Below, piece by piece: positions 21,767 to 33,292 of a stretch of 64,000 bases of DNA. This stretch comes from Ligustrum vulgare. Lineage: Eukaryota > Streptophyta > Magnoliopsida > Lamiales > Oleaceae. The DNA lies in contig OY743186.1 of the NCBI GenBank assembly GCA_963555705.1, positions 39,791,241-39,855,240 on the forward strand, in the 5' to 3' direction. The position numbers were made by a program, and so were the translations under genes. Below the pieces are notes generated by a model. The model ran no database searches. It was not told the origin of the DNA and saw only the letters and a list, made by a program, of their open reading frames with translations. Position 1 is the stretch's first letter. Each line of letters starts with the position of its first letter.

Positions 21767-23995
21767 ATGGCAGTAGCTAACAATAATCTGATTCTCAAGC
21801 AACTAGCTATCCCAAATGTTGCTCAACAACCGCTATGTATCACTTTTCCGGCAGTGGAAGAAGGCAGGACTTTAGAGCTAAAATCCGGACTGATCCATCT
21901 TTTGCCAACTTTTCGAGGACATCCCGGTGAGGACCCATACAGACACCTTAAAGAATTTCATGTGGTATGCGACAGTATGAGGCCAACGGGCATTACCGAG
22001 GAGCAAATAAAAATGAGAGCTTTCCCATTCTCATTGAAGGATGCGGCCGCAGACTGGCTTTATTGTCTACCATCTGGAACGATCACCACTTGGAACGACA
22101 TGAAAAGACTCTTCTTGGAAAAATATTTCCCTGCATCGAGGGCTGGTACCATCCGAAAAGAAATATGCGGGGTTCGCCAAAACAGTGGAGAATCATTGTA
22201 TGAGTATTGGGAACGCTTCAAGAAGCTCATTTCGAGCTGTCCCCATCATCAGATTAGCGAGCAACTTTTGGTTCAATATTTTTATGAGGGTCTGGTACCG
22301 ATGGATAGAAGCATGATAGATGCCGCAAGCGGAGGTGCATTGATGGACAAGACACCTGAACAAGCCCAAGCTTTAATCTCCAATATGGCCGAGAACACTC
22401 AGCAATTCAACTCCAACAGGGATATGCAAGTTCGGCGCGTGAATGAGGTAAGTAGTTCCAATATTGAAAGTAAATTGTTTGAACTAACAAATCTTGTAAA
22501 ACAACTTGCAGTAGGAAAGTTACAACAAGCCAAAGCCTGTGGAATCTATTCGAACTTTGGACATCCAACGGATACATGTCCGGTATTGCAAGAAGAAAAC
22601 AATGAACAGGTAAAGGCCGCAGAACCATTTCAAAGGAAACAGTACAACCCATATTCAAACACGTACAACCCCGGGTGGAGAGATCACCCCAACCTGAGCT
22701 ACGGAAATAACAAACCCCCGGGTTTCCCCTCCAACAAATCTCAGGGGCAATATCAACAAAAACCTCAAAATTCAGGTATGTCTCTTGAGGATATGGTTAA
22801 GATGTTGGCAACTAACACGATGCAATTCCAACAGGATACCAAGTCAAGCATTCAAAATCTGGAAAATCAAATGAGCCAAATGGCCATTTCCATAAATAGA
22901 TTGGAGGCACAATCTGGAGGGAAGCTACCATCACAGCCCGAGGTGAATCCCAAAAACGTGAGCGCTATAACTCTCCGGAGCGGAAAGGAAATTGAGGGTC
23001 CGCAATTGGAACCGGATGCACCTGAAATGGATGAAGATGAAAAGGAAGGGGTTGGAAAGAAAAACAGCACTTCGCAAAACCCGCAGGTAAAATCCAACTT
23101 TAACTCAATTGCTAAATTGACTCCACCTCCTTTTCCTGGCAGGTTAGAAAAAGCGACTAAGGAGGGCAAGGAAAAGGATATACTGGAGATGTTCAGGAAA
23201 GTGGAAATCAACATTCCATTATTGGATGCCATCAAACAAGTTCCCCGATATGCAAAGTTTTTGAAGGATCTGTGCACCAATAAGAGAAAGCTAAATGGAA
23301 ATGAGATGGTAAGAATGGGTGAATCCGTGTCTGCACTTTTTCAAAGAAAATTGCCTCCCAAGTGCAAGGATCCAGGTATGTTTACCATACCCTGTCAAAT
23401 AGGTAACACTAGGATAGATCGTGCATTGATAAACCTAGGAGCATCCATAAATGTAATGCCTAGATCTACGTACACTTCATTGAAACTTGCTAAAATGACT
23501 GAAACTAGTGTTATCATTCAACTAGCCGACCGTTCCAATGCATATCCGGATGGGGTAGTTGAAGATGTTTTAGTACAAGTAGGGGGTTTAGTGTTTCCAG
23601 CAGATTTTTATGTGTTAGACATGAATGATGATCACTCTCCAAACCCCACTCCTATTTTGTTAGGCAGACCATTCCTAAAAATACCGAAAACTAAGATAGA
23701 TGTTAGTGATGGTATACTTACCATGGAGTTTGATAATGAAATTGTTAAGTTCAATATTTATGACTCCATGAAACACATTAATGATGCTAACAAAGTTCAT
23801 TCTACTGTTGTGAGTTATTCTCCATTTCAGGAAACTGTTGCTGAGCTTAATGATTGTCCAAAGCCATCACAACCAGGTGAAAACTTTTGTACCACCCTAC
23901 CAGTGGCTGATGAGAAGTTTCCCCCTATTTTGCAGGCCCTAATGAAAAATATGAAAAAGAAGTTGAGCTTTGGAAATCCACCTAATCCCGGTTGA
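21767..23995 (+). CDS. gag-pro: Retrotransposon gag-protease polyprotein
   Basis: Open for 742 codons from the first in-frame ATG at 21767. The frame is open further upstream but only with non-ATG starts. Residues from about 60 to 230 match the Retrotrans_gag capsid domain: FPFSLKDAAADWLYCLPSG, TWNDMKRLFLEKYFP, ESLYEYWERFKKLISSCPHH and LVQYFYEGL. A zinc knuckle follows as CGIYSNFGHPTDTC; the second Cys of C-x2-C-x4-H-x4-C is Tyr. After a hydrophilic linker comes a retropepsin-like domain with ALINLGASINVMP and ILLGRPFL. The catalytic Asp of the D-x-G-A motif is Asn. The frame is intact, but two expected key residues are changed, so nucleocapsid and protease functions are doubtful. It ends right after the protease, with no reverse transcriptase. 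Confidence 0.92.
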   Translation: MAVANNNLILKQLAIPNVAQQPLCITFPAVEEGRTLELKSGLIHLLPTFRGHPGEDPYRHLKEFHVVCDSMRPTGITEEQIKMRAFPFSLKDAAADWLYCLPSGTITTWNDMKRLFLEKYFPASRAGTIRKEICGVRQNSGESLYEYWERFKKLISSCPHHQISEQLLVQYFYEGLVPMDRSMIDAASGGALMDKTPEQAQALISNMAENTQQFNSNRDMQVRRVNEVSSSNIESKLFELTNLVKQLAVGKLQQAKACGIYSNFGHPTDTCPVLQEENNEQVKAAEPFQRKQYNPYSNTYNPGWRDHPNLSYGNNKPPGFPSNKSQGQYQQKPQNSGMSLEDMVKMLATNTMQFQQDTKSSIQNLENQMSQMAISINRLEAQSGGKLPSQPEVNPKNVSAITLRSGKEIEGPQLEPDAPEMDEDEKEGVGKKNSTSQNPQVKSNFNSIAKLTPPPFPGRLEKATKEGKEKDILEMFRKVEINIPLLDAIKQVPRYAKFLKDLCTNKRKLNGNEMVRMGESVSALFQRKLPPKCKDPGMFTIPCQIGNTRIDRALINLGASINVMPRSTYTSLKLAKMTETSVIIQLADRSNAYPDGVVEDVLVQVGGLVFPADFYVLDMNDDHSPNPTPILLGRPFLKIPKTKIDVSDGILTMEFDNEIVKFNIYDSMKHINDANKVHSTVVSYSPFQETVAELNDCPKPSQPGENFCTTLPVADEKFPPILQALMKNMKKKLSFGNPPNPG

Positions 23996-24171
23996 AAAAG
24001 GACTCGGTCGAGCCGACGACTGTAAACAAAGGCGCTGCTCGGGAGGCAACCCGAGGAGGGAGTTTCTTTATCCCCTCAACCCTTTATTTTCGTATTTTCA
24101 TTTTTTGTTTATTTCATTTAGTCATTTCATTCTCATATTTATTAATAATAATAATAAAAAAAATCAGTGGC

Positions 24172-24342
24172 CTTGTTACGGCCGTAATGTACTCAAGTAC
24201 GGCCGTAACACAATTCCAGTAAATTTATTAAGAGGCCAACTTACGGCCGTGAGACTTGATTTTACGGCCGTAGTGGATGCTTGCTATTTTTTTCAGATTA
24301 GGACTTATGGCCGTCAGTGAGACATTCTCGGCCGTAATTCCA
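24172..24342 (+). repeat. Six further ACGGCCGT-type palindromes
   Basis: Words TTACGGCCGTAA, TACGGCCGTAACA, TTACGGCCGTGA, TTACGGCCGTAG, TTATGGCCGTCA and TCGGCCGTAA, again in pairs about 20-25 bp apart. They are outside the LTRs but in the same element. Confidence 0.85.
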
Positions 24343-26470
24343 GAAATTTCACATTTCAAAAAAAAAAAAAAAAAAAAAAAACTGCTTCACTCACGTACCC
24401 CTGCTCCTACCCCTTTTGAACTGCAGATGCTGGAATTGATGCGAGCCTTCCAAACTCAACTGAATGCCATGCAAGAAGATCAGCAACTTCTGCTAAAATA
24501 GCAGAGAGCCCTTCGGGAGGAGATTCGACAGTTGCAGAGACCCCGTGCTGATCAACCACCACATTCGACCGAGGGAGTTTCTTTTCTTTTTCCCTTTTAT
24601 TGTTTTGCTTTACAATGAGGACATTGTTTTGTCTAAGTGTGGGGGGGAATTGAATTGATTGTGAGCTTAATGTCTTTATCTTCTTTTTTGTAGTCGAAAC
24701 ATTAAATTCATGTTGAGTCAGCACCCATTTTAATCTTGTTATCTACTTTTGCTACCTATCTATGCTACTTAGGTCCTAAACCATACTTTGATAGGAAGCA
24801 ACCCCACTTTTGGTGCAGTTTTTTTTTTTTTTGAAAAAATCATTGCATAATTGGATATAAATTGAGCACATAGAGATCATCTCGTCCAAAATTTCACAAA
24901 TAGGTTGAAAATGAAAAGTGAAATTGTCAAATATCTACAACCTAATCAACCCAACTCACAATAGACAGATTATTCCTTCATATATAACCCTGAGCGCCCC
25001 AATTCCATCAGAAATGATTATACTTTTGTGAGTAGTCATGGTTTGAATACTTTTAACCGTTATCCTCGACCAATGGACTTAGATTTGGAATGAAGATCAA
25101 GCAATGACCTATAACTCATAATTGGATGGGAAAAACACATGAAAGCCATAATTTGTGAGCTTTTGAGCCTAAGAGCTGTTTTTGATATTTATGAGCTCGT
25201 AATTCTTTGATGTGTGTCCTGCATGGTTGGGTTATGCTTGGATGTGCTTTCTTGTGCATACCGTTGTAGCTTCTTGATTCAAGTGCAAATTATAGCAAAG
25301 GCAATAGGTTAAACCAAATTTAACTTGCTAAAAGAGCCTACCTTGCTACATGGACCATTAGAAGCCCGTTTGAGCCTTAGCCTTTTCTTTGAATTTTTAT
25401 GCCACGCTACAAGCCACGAATACCCTTTCTTTCGCATTGTCTCTATTTTGAACCCATAGAGAAGGGATTCGCAAGTTTTTGTTGATTGAGAATTGTGCTA
25501 TGGTTTAAGTCTAAGAAGTTGAAATAGTAATCTTGCGTTGGGCGATGGTTGTGTAATGGAATGAATTCAGGGGATTGAAATTCTATCTTGTGCCAATTGG
25601 TGACTGCGTAATAAAAAAAAAGAGTTGCAGTCTATAATCGAAAGAAAAAAAAAGCAATGAAAAGGAAGTTAGTCATGTAAATTAGTAGTTGAGGATGTCA
25701 AACACTCAACTTGTAAAAAAAGAAAGAGAGAGAAAAGAAAAGAAGAGATTCAAGTGTGAATAAAGTTGGGTAGCGGGGAATAATAAAGTTCATATTAAGA
25801 GTGAAGGAAGTGATGTTATTTTGAATCGACTTAGTTTGCGAAATTCCTTCTCGACTCAGCCTAAATATATCCTTTTTCCCTACCTGACATGAAGCCCCGT
25901 TACAACCAAATAAAGACCTTCGCTTGCACTTGTGTTATTGTTGGCTCCGGTTATGACAGCTAGGCAATCTGTGATACTAACTTATCCATGCAGAGAGATG
26001 AGTGAAAATTCAAACCCCTATACACTTTGTACGAAGAGAGAAATATCTTGTGAGGGTGTTAAGACCCATTACATTTACTTATGAGTGGTTTGAATTGCTT
26101 GGTCTAGGGTTGGTGCTATGAATGTGGTCGGGGGTACTGTGTTGACTGAATTCACGTCATGAACAGCTCGGTTTACGCAACTGATTTCCACTGGAGTTGG
26201 GCGAAATTATTCTCCTCGTAGTCACTCATAAATGGTTGGGATGTGAGCAAACACGAGAGGTGCAAGGAAATAAACCATATCGAGCCATGATTGGGATGGG
26301 AAATAAAGGGCGTTGCATCTCTAGCACACACGAACACAATCCAATCATGCAATGGAACATTTTTGTTAAAGAAAAGTGGGTTGCAACCTCAAGTCTCAAA
26401 ATTGTAATCTATTGTTTGAATCCTATTCTTTTCTTTTTAAATCTTTGTTCGAGGACGAACAATGGTTCAA

Positions 26471-26481
26471 GTGTGGGGGGA
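26471..26481 (+). promoter_or_regulatory. Polypurine tract
   Basis: GTGTGGGGGGA just before the 3' LTR, downstream of GTTCGAGGACGAACAATGG. This is the usual site for plus-strand priming. Confidence 0.8.
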
Positions 26482-26483
26482 TT

Positions 26484-27962
26484 TGATAAGTGCAATATTA
26501 ACGTTTATTTTGTGTACTTATATCCTTGAATAAGCAATAATGTGATTCTATTAAAGTATTATTAATGCATTTCATATTTTATATTGTATAGGATCATAAA
26601 AGAGGAGAAAAGAAGAAAAATGACCAAAATGCACTAAAAACTGAAGTTTGGGGACTTAGGCGCAAATAAAGTTACGGCTGTAAGGAAACCATGTCACGGC
26701 CGTAAGGTTGTTAACAGTGTTTAGAGAAATCAGCATAAACACATTCACGGTTGTAAATCAGAATTCACGGACGTAACAAATAAAGGGTGAAAAATGTGCA
26801 GAAACACAGTTACGGCCGTAAAGGGACATGTCACGGCCGTAACCTCAATTTAAGGAAAATATGCAGAAACCGTGTTACGGCCGTAAAGTAAAAGTCACGG
26901 CCGTAACTTTCCAGTCAAAAATTTCCTTATTTTAATTCTTTCCATAATTTTGGGATTTCTTGAGCCCAAAGCTAGGGCACGAAATTGAGGCTATAAAAAG
27001 GGAATTTCATGACAAGAAAAAGAGACTTTTATTATTTTTGAAAGAGGCTACACATTGAGGAAAATTGAGAGAAAAATATAGAGCATTCTTGGGAGATTTT
27101 CAAGTGCAAGAATATCAACAACAATGGAATTCATGAAGCAACTTGAAGAATCTACCACAACAATGCTAGGCTAAATTCCATATCTTGTTCAAAGGGGAAG
27201 TTGTGTTAACTCAATTATGTTATTTTATTTTCCTACAAATTAGTAGCGTGAATTTATTCCTTTATTTTAATTGTTGGATTATTATGTTTTGAATGTTCAA
27301 TTGAGTTTATTTGATTAATAGTTTAATTTGGCCAATTGGATTATTGATCTTTGGATTCATGAATATGCTATGTTTAGATTCTTGATCCGTAATTGTCATT
27401 GAATCTTTACTTTAGTAGCAAATAAATCTCGTGCAGGTTTATTAATAATTCGACTTGGATTGTTTAATTCGAGCTTGCGTAATTAATGATCCAATTCAAT
27501 CTATTCTTCTAAATTTTCATACTAGTCGTGCATTAAATCCTAAGAGCTTGTTTAGGATTGTCCATGGCTAGAATTGGTTCAAAGAGCTTATTTTGAATCA
27601 ATACACATAAGGAAGAATTTAGATAATCAGAGCTTATTGATTATTTATGATTGATAATTGAATTAGGAATAAAAACACGTTACAAGGAAAGGTATTACAT
27701 TAATTGAGGGTACAACCGAACCCGAGAACAAGATTTCCTCTCATATTATTTCTCTAGTCATATTTAATTGTTTATTTTTATGCATAGTTTTCATTCAAGT
27801 AATTCAAACAACAAAACCCCCCATTCCATTCTAATTGATCGAACAACTAAAATTAGTTTCCGTTCCTCGTGGGATCGACCCTTACTCTCGCTACTACATT
27901 ATTAATTAATATTTGGCAAGTAAGGAATTATTTATTATTTTGGTGCATTGCGACACGCATCA
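26484..27962 (+). repeat. 3' LTR of the gag-only element
   Basis: 1479 bp, TGATAAGTGC to CACGCATCA, followed by TSD ccgct. It contains the same palindrome block as the 5' LTR. Confidence 0.95.
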
Positions 27963-30119
27963 CCGCTGCGGCAAATGTAATATTTGATGAAACAGTTGAC
28001 ATCACTGTAACAAACCCTGATGCCAGGGATGTAGAGGTGAATAGGATTTTCAAGAATAAAGAAGTACTAAAATTGAGCATGTCCTTTTATGCAATACATC
28101 ATATGTTTGAATTCGTCGTTCTCAGGTCGGACAAGAAGGAATATGTTGTGAGATGCTCAAATGACGCCTGCAATTGGATTTGCAGGTCATCCAGATTGGG
28201 AAAAACTGACCTATTCAAGATTAGATACATTCATGATGGTCATACATGTGGTTCCAATATAGTATTGGGGTCACATAGGCAAGTCTCAACTGCAGTTGTC
28301 TCTTCATGCATTAAATACAAATTCAGCTCAAGTCGCACAACTTACAACCCAAACGACATGTTGCACACTTATGGTGTTTCGCTGAATTACGTTAAAGCTT
28401 GGAGATCAAGGGAGAAGACTTTGAGATTGATCAGGGGAGACCCAGAAGAATTGTTTCAACATGTACCGGGTTTTCTGCATATGATTGAAAGAAATAATCC
28501 AGGGGCGGTCACAGGGATTCATATTGATACTGATAATAGGTTCAGTTATTGTTTCATGGCCATAGGTGCCTCAATTCGTGGATGGATGCATTGTAGGCCT
28601 ATAATTGTTGTTGATGGAACGTATTTGAATGGACAATACGGTGGTACTCTATTTTCAGCATGTACGCATGATGCAAATAATAGCATTTTTATACTAGCAT
28701 TTGGAATTGGCGATAGTGAGAATGATAGATCCTGAAAATGGTTTTTTGAACAGTTGAAGAAGGCATATGGTACAAGAGAAGGTCTATGTTTTGTATCGGA
28801 TCGTCACGAGAGTATAAGGAAGGGTATAGAAAGTGTATATCCCGGAACATGTCATGATATATGTTCGTATCACTTACTGCAGAATCTGAAAAAGCATTAC
28901 GGGAAATCAGGTCACAATATAACAGAACCTTATAATTACGCTGTTCGTGCTTATACATTCTCAGAGTTCAAATACCAAATGTTGCAATTGGATGCTATTG
29001 ATGAAGGTATTAGGGGTTATTTGGTAAGTATGATAAATTAGTCAATTATTTGGTGTTTTTACTTGTATAAGTAAAGCTGTAGCTAATGAATTTCTTGTTT
29101 ACTGAACTTATTTATTACAGCAAGAAGTGGGTTATGAAAAGTGGTCTAGATACCACATGCCCGAAAACAGGTATTCAAGGATGACGTCTAACATAGTAGA
29201 ATAAGTTAATGCTGTGACAAAATCAGCCAAAAACTTTCCTATAGTGTCGTTTCTAGAGTCATTGAGGCAAATTGTACAAAACTGGTTCTGCAAAAATAGG
29301 GACAGTGCACAAGGCACTTTCACAAAACTTTCAAGCAAGTACGAGAAATTTTTGAGAGGTTGTAGTACGGAACTACGGAGCCTAAGGGTAATTGTATAAT
29401 ATGCTACCTTGTTGTAACGTTGCATTTGTTAATTTACAGCTATAATCATGAATGTTGGGAATTGTTTCAGGTGTCACCATCAAATCATGCAATGTATTCA
29501 GTACTATATGAATCTGCATCCTTCGTGGTCGATATAGAGCAGCGTAAATGTACATGTAGGATGATTCAGGTAGACCATATGTCATGTCCACATGCTCTAG
29601 CTGTGATAGCATTCACAAAGAGGGATCCCTATGAATATTGTTCTTACTATTACACAAGCAATGCTTATAAGTCTACATACCGAGACAGTGTGTTCCCACT
29701 AGGCAATCCCAGTGAACGGAAATTGCCAGATGAAGTTACTAAAGTTGTTGTGTTACCTCCCAACCAGAAGAGGAGTATGGGCAGACCATCGGAGAAGAGG
29801 AAGAGATCAGCTTGTGAAGGAAAGCCGAAGATGAAATGCGGACGATGTGGCGGGAGGAGGCACAACCGTCGATCTTGTACAAGTTTGTTTCCCATCAGTC
29901 AGAAGAGTGCAGGACGCATAAGTAAATAAATTTTTTGGACTAGTAGTCGTTGATGTGAAAGTATTTCTTTATGATGACCTTAATTTGTTACTTGATGTTC
30001 AATAAGCTTTTATATTCACAACATTGATGTAGGATGTTGGGTTGAATTAATCAATATAAATTGTTAGAAGATTGGTATGTTATATTAATATCATGGTTTC
30101 ACATTTAAAATTTTTTACC

Positions 30120-31335
30120 ACTTGTTGCAGGGGTTAAACGGTACAAGATGAATATCAAAATGTGAATTTGTTAATGTGACCTGGATATATGTGAATGTGA
30201 CCAGATGCCTATATCATTATGAAACCTGCCAGTTCACAGTAGTAATGCTTATATCATGCTTGAATCCAACCGTGCAGGATGATCATGGAATGTGAAGAAT
30301 GTGAATTTGAGCTTATTAAATGTAAATGTGACCACACAATGAATACATTAATTTGAAAATAAAATGTTGTATACTAGGTCCTTACATTATACAAGAGTTG
30401 ATTTAAATTGCAGGGTTCCTGATTTTGAACTGTGCAGAAATCTGAAAAATGTGAGTGTGAACAAATGAAATTTATTAGTGACCTAATGCTTACATCATGC
30501 TTGAAGCCTGAGATTACACATTAGACAATGATGAATCTTAATTATAGTGGTTCATTGTAAGTTTCCAGTAAAGTCAACTGTGGAGGATGAAATATGGAAT
30601 GTGATAAACAAGAATGTGACCAAAACATGATTACATTGTAATTGTAACCTAAATGTGACCTGATGAACTGCACATGTGACCTAATGAACTATACATGTGA
30701 CTTGATGAAATAATGAAGTGTATTTGTGACCTAATGCTTATATCATGCTTGAATCCTGACATTACACATTAAACAATGGTGAATCTAAAATATAGGGTTC
30801 ATTGCAATTACCACTTGTTGCAGGGTTCCTGATTTTGAACAGTGCAGGAATCTGAAAAATGTGAGTGTGAACAAATGAAATTTATTAGTGACCTAATGCT
30901 TACATCATGCTTGAAGCCTGAGATTACACATTACACAATGCTGAATCTTAATTATAGGGGTTCATTGTAGATTTCCATTAAAGTCAACTGTGGAGGATAA
31001 TATATGGAATGTGATAAACATGAATGTGACCAAAACATGATTATATTGAAATTGAGACCTACACGTGACCTGTTGAACTTTAAATGTGACCTGATGAATT
31101 GAATGTGGAGGTTGAAATATGGAATGTGATAAACATGAATGTGACTTGATGAACTGTAAATGTGACCAAAGGATGATTACAGTATTCAGATGTAAATTCT
31201 GTACAATGTAATTGTGACCTATATGCTTATGCAAGTCTGAATCTTTCCATTTATCAATAGTGACCTCTGATTCCAGTACATCAACTGCAGAAAGTGAAAT
31301 ATGAAATGTGAACATTTAAAAGTGACTTGTATTCC
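30120..31335 (+). repeat. ATGTGACC-rich spacer between the two MULE genes
   Basis: The word TGTGACC or TGTGACT recurs more than a dozen times. A larger direct repeat is also present: CAGGGTTCCTGATTTTGAAC with about 200 bp of following sequence occurs at about 30411 and again at 30822. Coding frames in it (30962-31315) have no support. Both MULE genes end into this spacer. Confidence 0.8.
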
Positions 31336-33292
31336 AACAAAGATCATACACCAACATCTTTGCATAAATTCCTATGTATTAGTAATTGATAAACTCACAA
31401 TGAGTGAAGGGAAGCAATGATATAGATTTTAAAAAACATAAAATAAAATGTTTTACATCCATGGAACACCAACTAGCTGAAATGTGGTTATATACATCTA
31501 CATTTCACCAAAAGCACTAACTCCGTTAGTCTTGTACTGTTACAAAAATATTAAAATATCTAGAACACGGAAGCACGCGAAATCACTCTTCATCTATGAC
31601 AATGCTTTCAATATTAGGTGGAACACGATTTTCTATTTTCCTAATTTCGCGGTGCTTGAACAGGGAAGCAGCTACATCCAACCGTGCAGCTTTGGCATCA
31701 AAGTCCATGGGCATTGACTTCATGTTCCGATGCAATAGGTATAGCGCATACTTAATGACAAAAATTCCGCAATCATGCCTGGGCCCGTGAGAAAGAAGTT
31801 CACGTTAATAAAATGTATGAAATAAAAAAACATTCCTTGTTTAATAAAATGTGGGAACGCACCCATTTTTCTTTCTGTGGGATGCCCTCTGCCATGTCCA
31901 ACCTAAGCTGCGGCTGATCTTTGTTAGGGAGGTTGGATGCTCTGCTCCAAATACCAATTTCTTTCATCAAATCCGGGATGAGCTTGTAAAATGCTTGAAC
32001 CCTCTCAAAGACCATATTGCTTCGGTATGTCCTGGAGCAAGAGTTGAAGATTGTCATCCTGTGTTTTTTGATGTTGAGCAAGGCAAGCATCCAGTGTGCC
32101 TTGTTAGATGACAATATTGGAATAAGCACGTAATCAACCTCAGCCCATGGGGAGTTTAATTCCAATCGTCCCCCCGTCATGATCTCTTTGAAATAAGTTG
32201 CAGAAGATAGCACTGACAAGTTAGTCATGAACTTTATAAACAAAGGTTTCAGCAATCCTTGAAACGAAGAGTCTGTTGTAGTGAACATCCCCCGTATGTT
32301 AGCACCATGTTTTGCTAGGTGCCATATAAAATGGAAGCACGCATCTATGTGCTGTAATATTAAACAAATTCAATGTTAAATATACTATGTGACTTCGCAA
32401 TCTTAATACATGTGTTTGTGATCTTACCGTGCTACATAGCGAAGAGTTGGGGTTGATAAGGTCATGCCACCATGTTTTGGAACCAACTGGAACAGGTCCA
32501 ATTTGAAATGGGGGGTATATCACATCGTCGTCGTCACTGAATTTTTTCCTGCACGTGAAATAATATTTCATGTTCACAAAACTTATATAAAAAGGGTTAA
32601 TTAGTTACAACTTTGAAAATAGAATCAAAAGACTTACTTGTTATTAGGCTTATAACCCCTATTAAACCAGTTGTTGAACGTCTTTATATCGGCATCATCC
32701 GCACGCTGGTTGTACTTCTGAAAAACAAGAATATGTTCGGATGGTTTGATGTGTTTATCTTCACCAGCAAGAAAGGGAGACCTCAGTGACCTAGGAAGCC
32801 GTGTTGCTCTCTTCACTGGCAGTCCTGGTGTTCTAGACTGCATGAATTCACATATGAGGTCGCAAGCTATAAGCGAGAGGTCATTTAATATTGTGCATGT
32901 TCATTTAGACATCTGAATGAGTTTTTTGTTGTCCTTACCTGCTGTTCCATTTCTTCACATTCCTGCACTACAGCAGCAACTATTTTGTCTAATTTCCCCT
33001 GTGGCTCTCCATGTGTTCCAATTCCAAAAGGTGTGATAGTTTGTTCTGACGACTGTCTATAGCCCATGCCTATATCAAAAGAAGGGCTCTTGAATGTAAC
33101 TGTTATCGGGACATCATCCTCTGGGTACATCTTCCCCTTTCCCTTGACATCATATGGTTGACTTGAATTTGGAGCCTACATGCATTTGCAATGAAACCAT
33201 GTTTCTAATGTTCTATATTTTTGCAACATATCAAGAAATGAAATTCAGGTTACCAACAGAAACTGTACCTCCTAGGGAACAGGAACATCAGG

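Larger units (their letters stand above)
23996..26483 (+). other. Non-coding 3' region of the gag-only element
   Basis: It begins with the post-pol landmark of related full-length elements (GGCGCTGCTCGGGAGGCAAC). At 24172-24342 there are six more ACGGCCGT-type words, then a CAATGAGGACATTGT / CTAAGTGTGGGGG landmark at 24614-24650. About 1.8 kb of spacer follows, with purine-rich runs near 25615-25750. The ORFs at 24277-24501 and 26197-26529 show no family motifs. Confidence 0.75.
20039..27962 (+). mobile_element. Gag-only Ty3/gypsy LTR retrotransposon (TR-GAG type)
   Basis: Two LTRs of 1479 bp each (20039-21517, 26484-27962) enclose 4966 bp and are flanked by the 5-bp duplication ccgct (20034-20038, 27963-27967). 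A tRNA-Asp-type primer site follows the 5' LTR and a purine tract precedes the 3' LTR. The only gene is gag-protease; reverse transcriptase, RNase H and integrase are missing. About 65 bp after the gag-pro stop come landmarks normally found after pol in Athila/Tat elements (AACAAAGGCGCTGCTCGGGA). By eye the LTRs differ at about 15 positions, mostly transitions, so it is not a recent insertion. It would need proteins from an autonomous relative. Confidence 0.93.
19646..29929 (+). pseudogene. mudrA-like: MURA-type MULE transposase, split by a retrotransposon
   Basis: Reading from the ATG at 19646, exon 1 runs to 20038. It is interrupted by the 7.9-kb retroelement and resumes in frame at 27968, reaching a GTAAGT donor at 29024. 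Exon 2 is 29121-29387 and exon 3 is 29471-29929, for about 724 codons in all. Domains in order: N-terminal MULE domain; a zinc-type DNA-binding segment (VVRCSNDACNWICR ... HTCGSN); the DDE core with Asp in VVDGTYLNG (28613-28615), Asp in VSDRHESI (28799-28801) and Glu in NIVE (29199-29201); a SWIM finger (CTC ... SCPHAL); and a zinc knuckle CGRCGGRRHNRRSC. Two in-frame stops, TGA at 28733-28735 (the family has Trp here) and TAA at 29202-29204 just after the catalytic Glu, inactivate it independently of the insertion. Splice sites were assigned by eye. Confidence 0.85.

Noticed and set aside
22407..23280. Reverse-strand ORFs opposite the gag-protease gene
   Set aside because: Shadows of the well-supported + strand gag-protease frame.
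29132..29895. Reverse-strand ORFs opposite the transposase exons
   Set aside because: Shadows of exons with clear SWIM and zinc-knuckle motifs on the other strand.
30962..31315. 117-codon reverse ORF between the MULE genes
   Set aside because: Lies entirely in the TGTGACC-rich spacer and has no family motifs.
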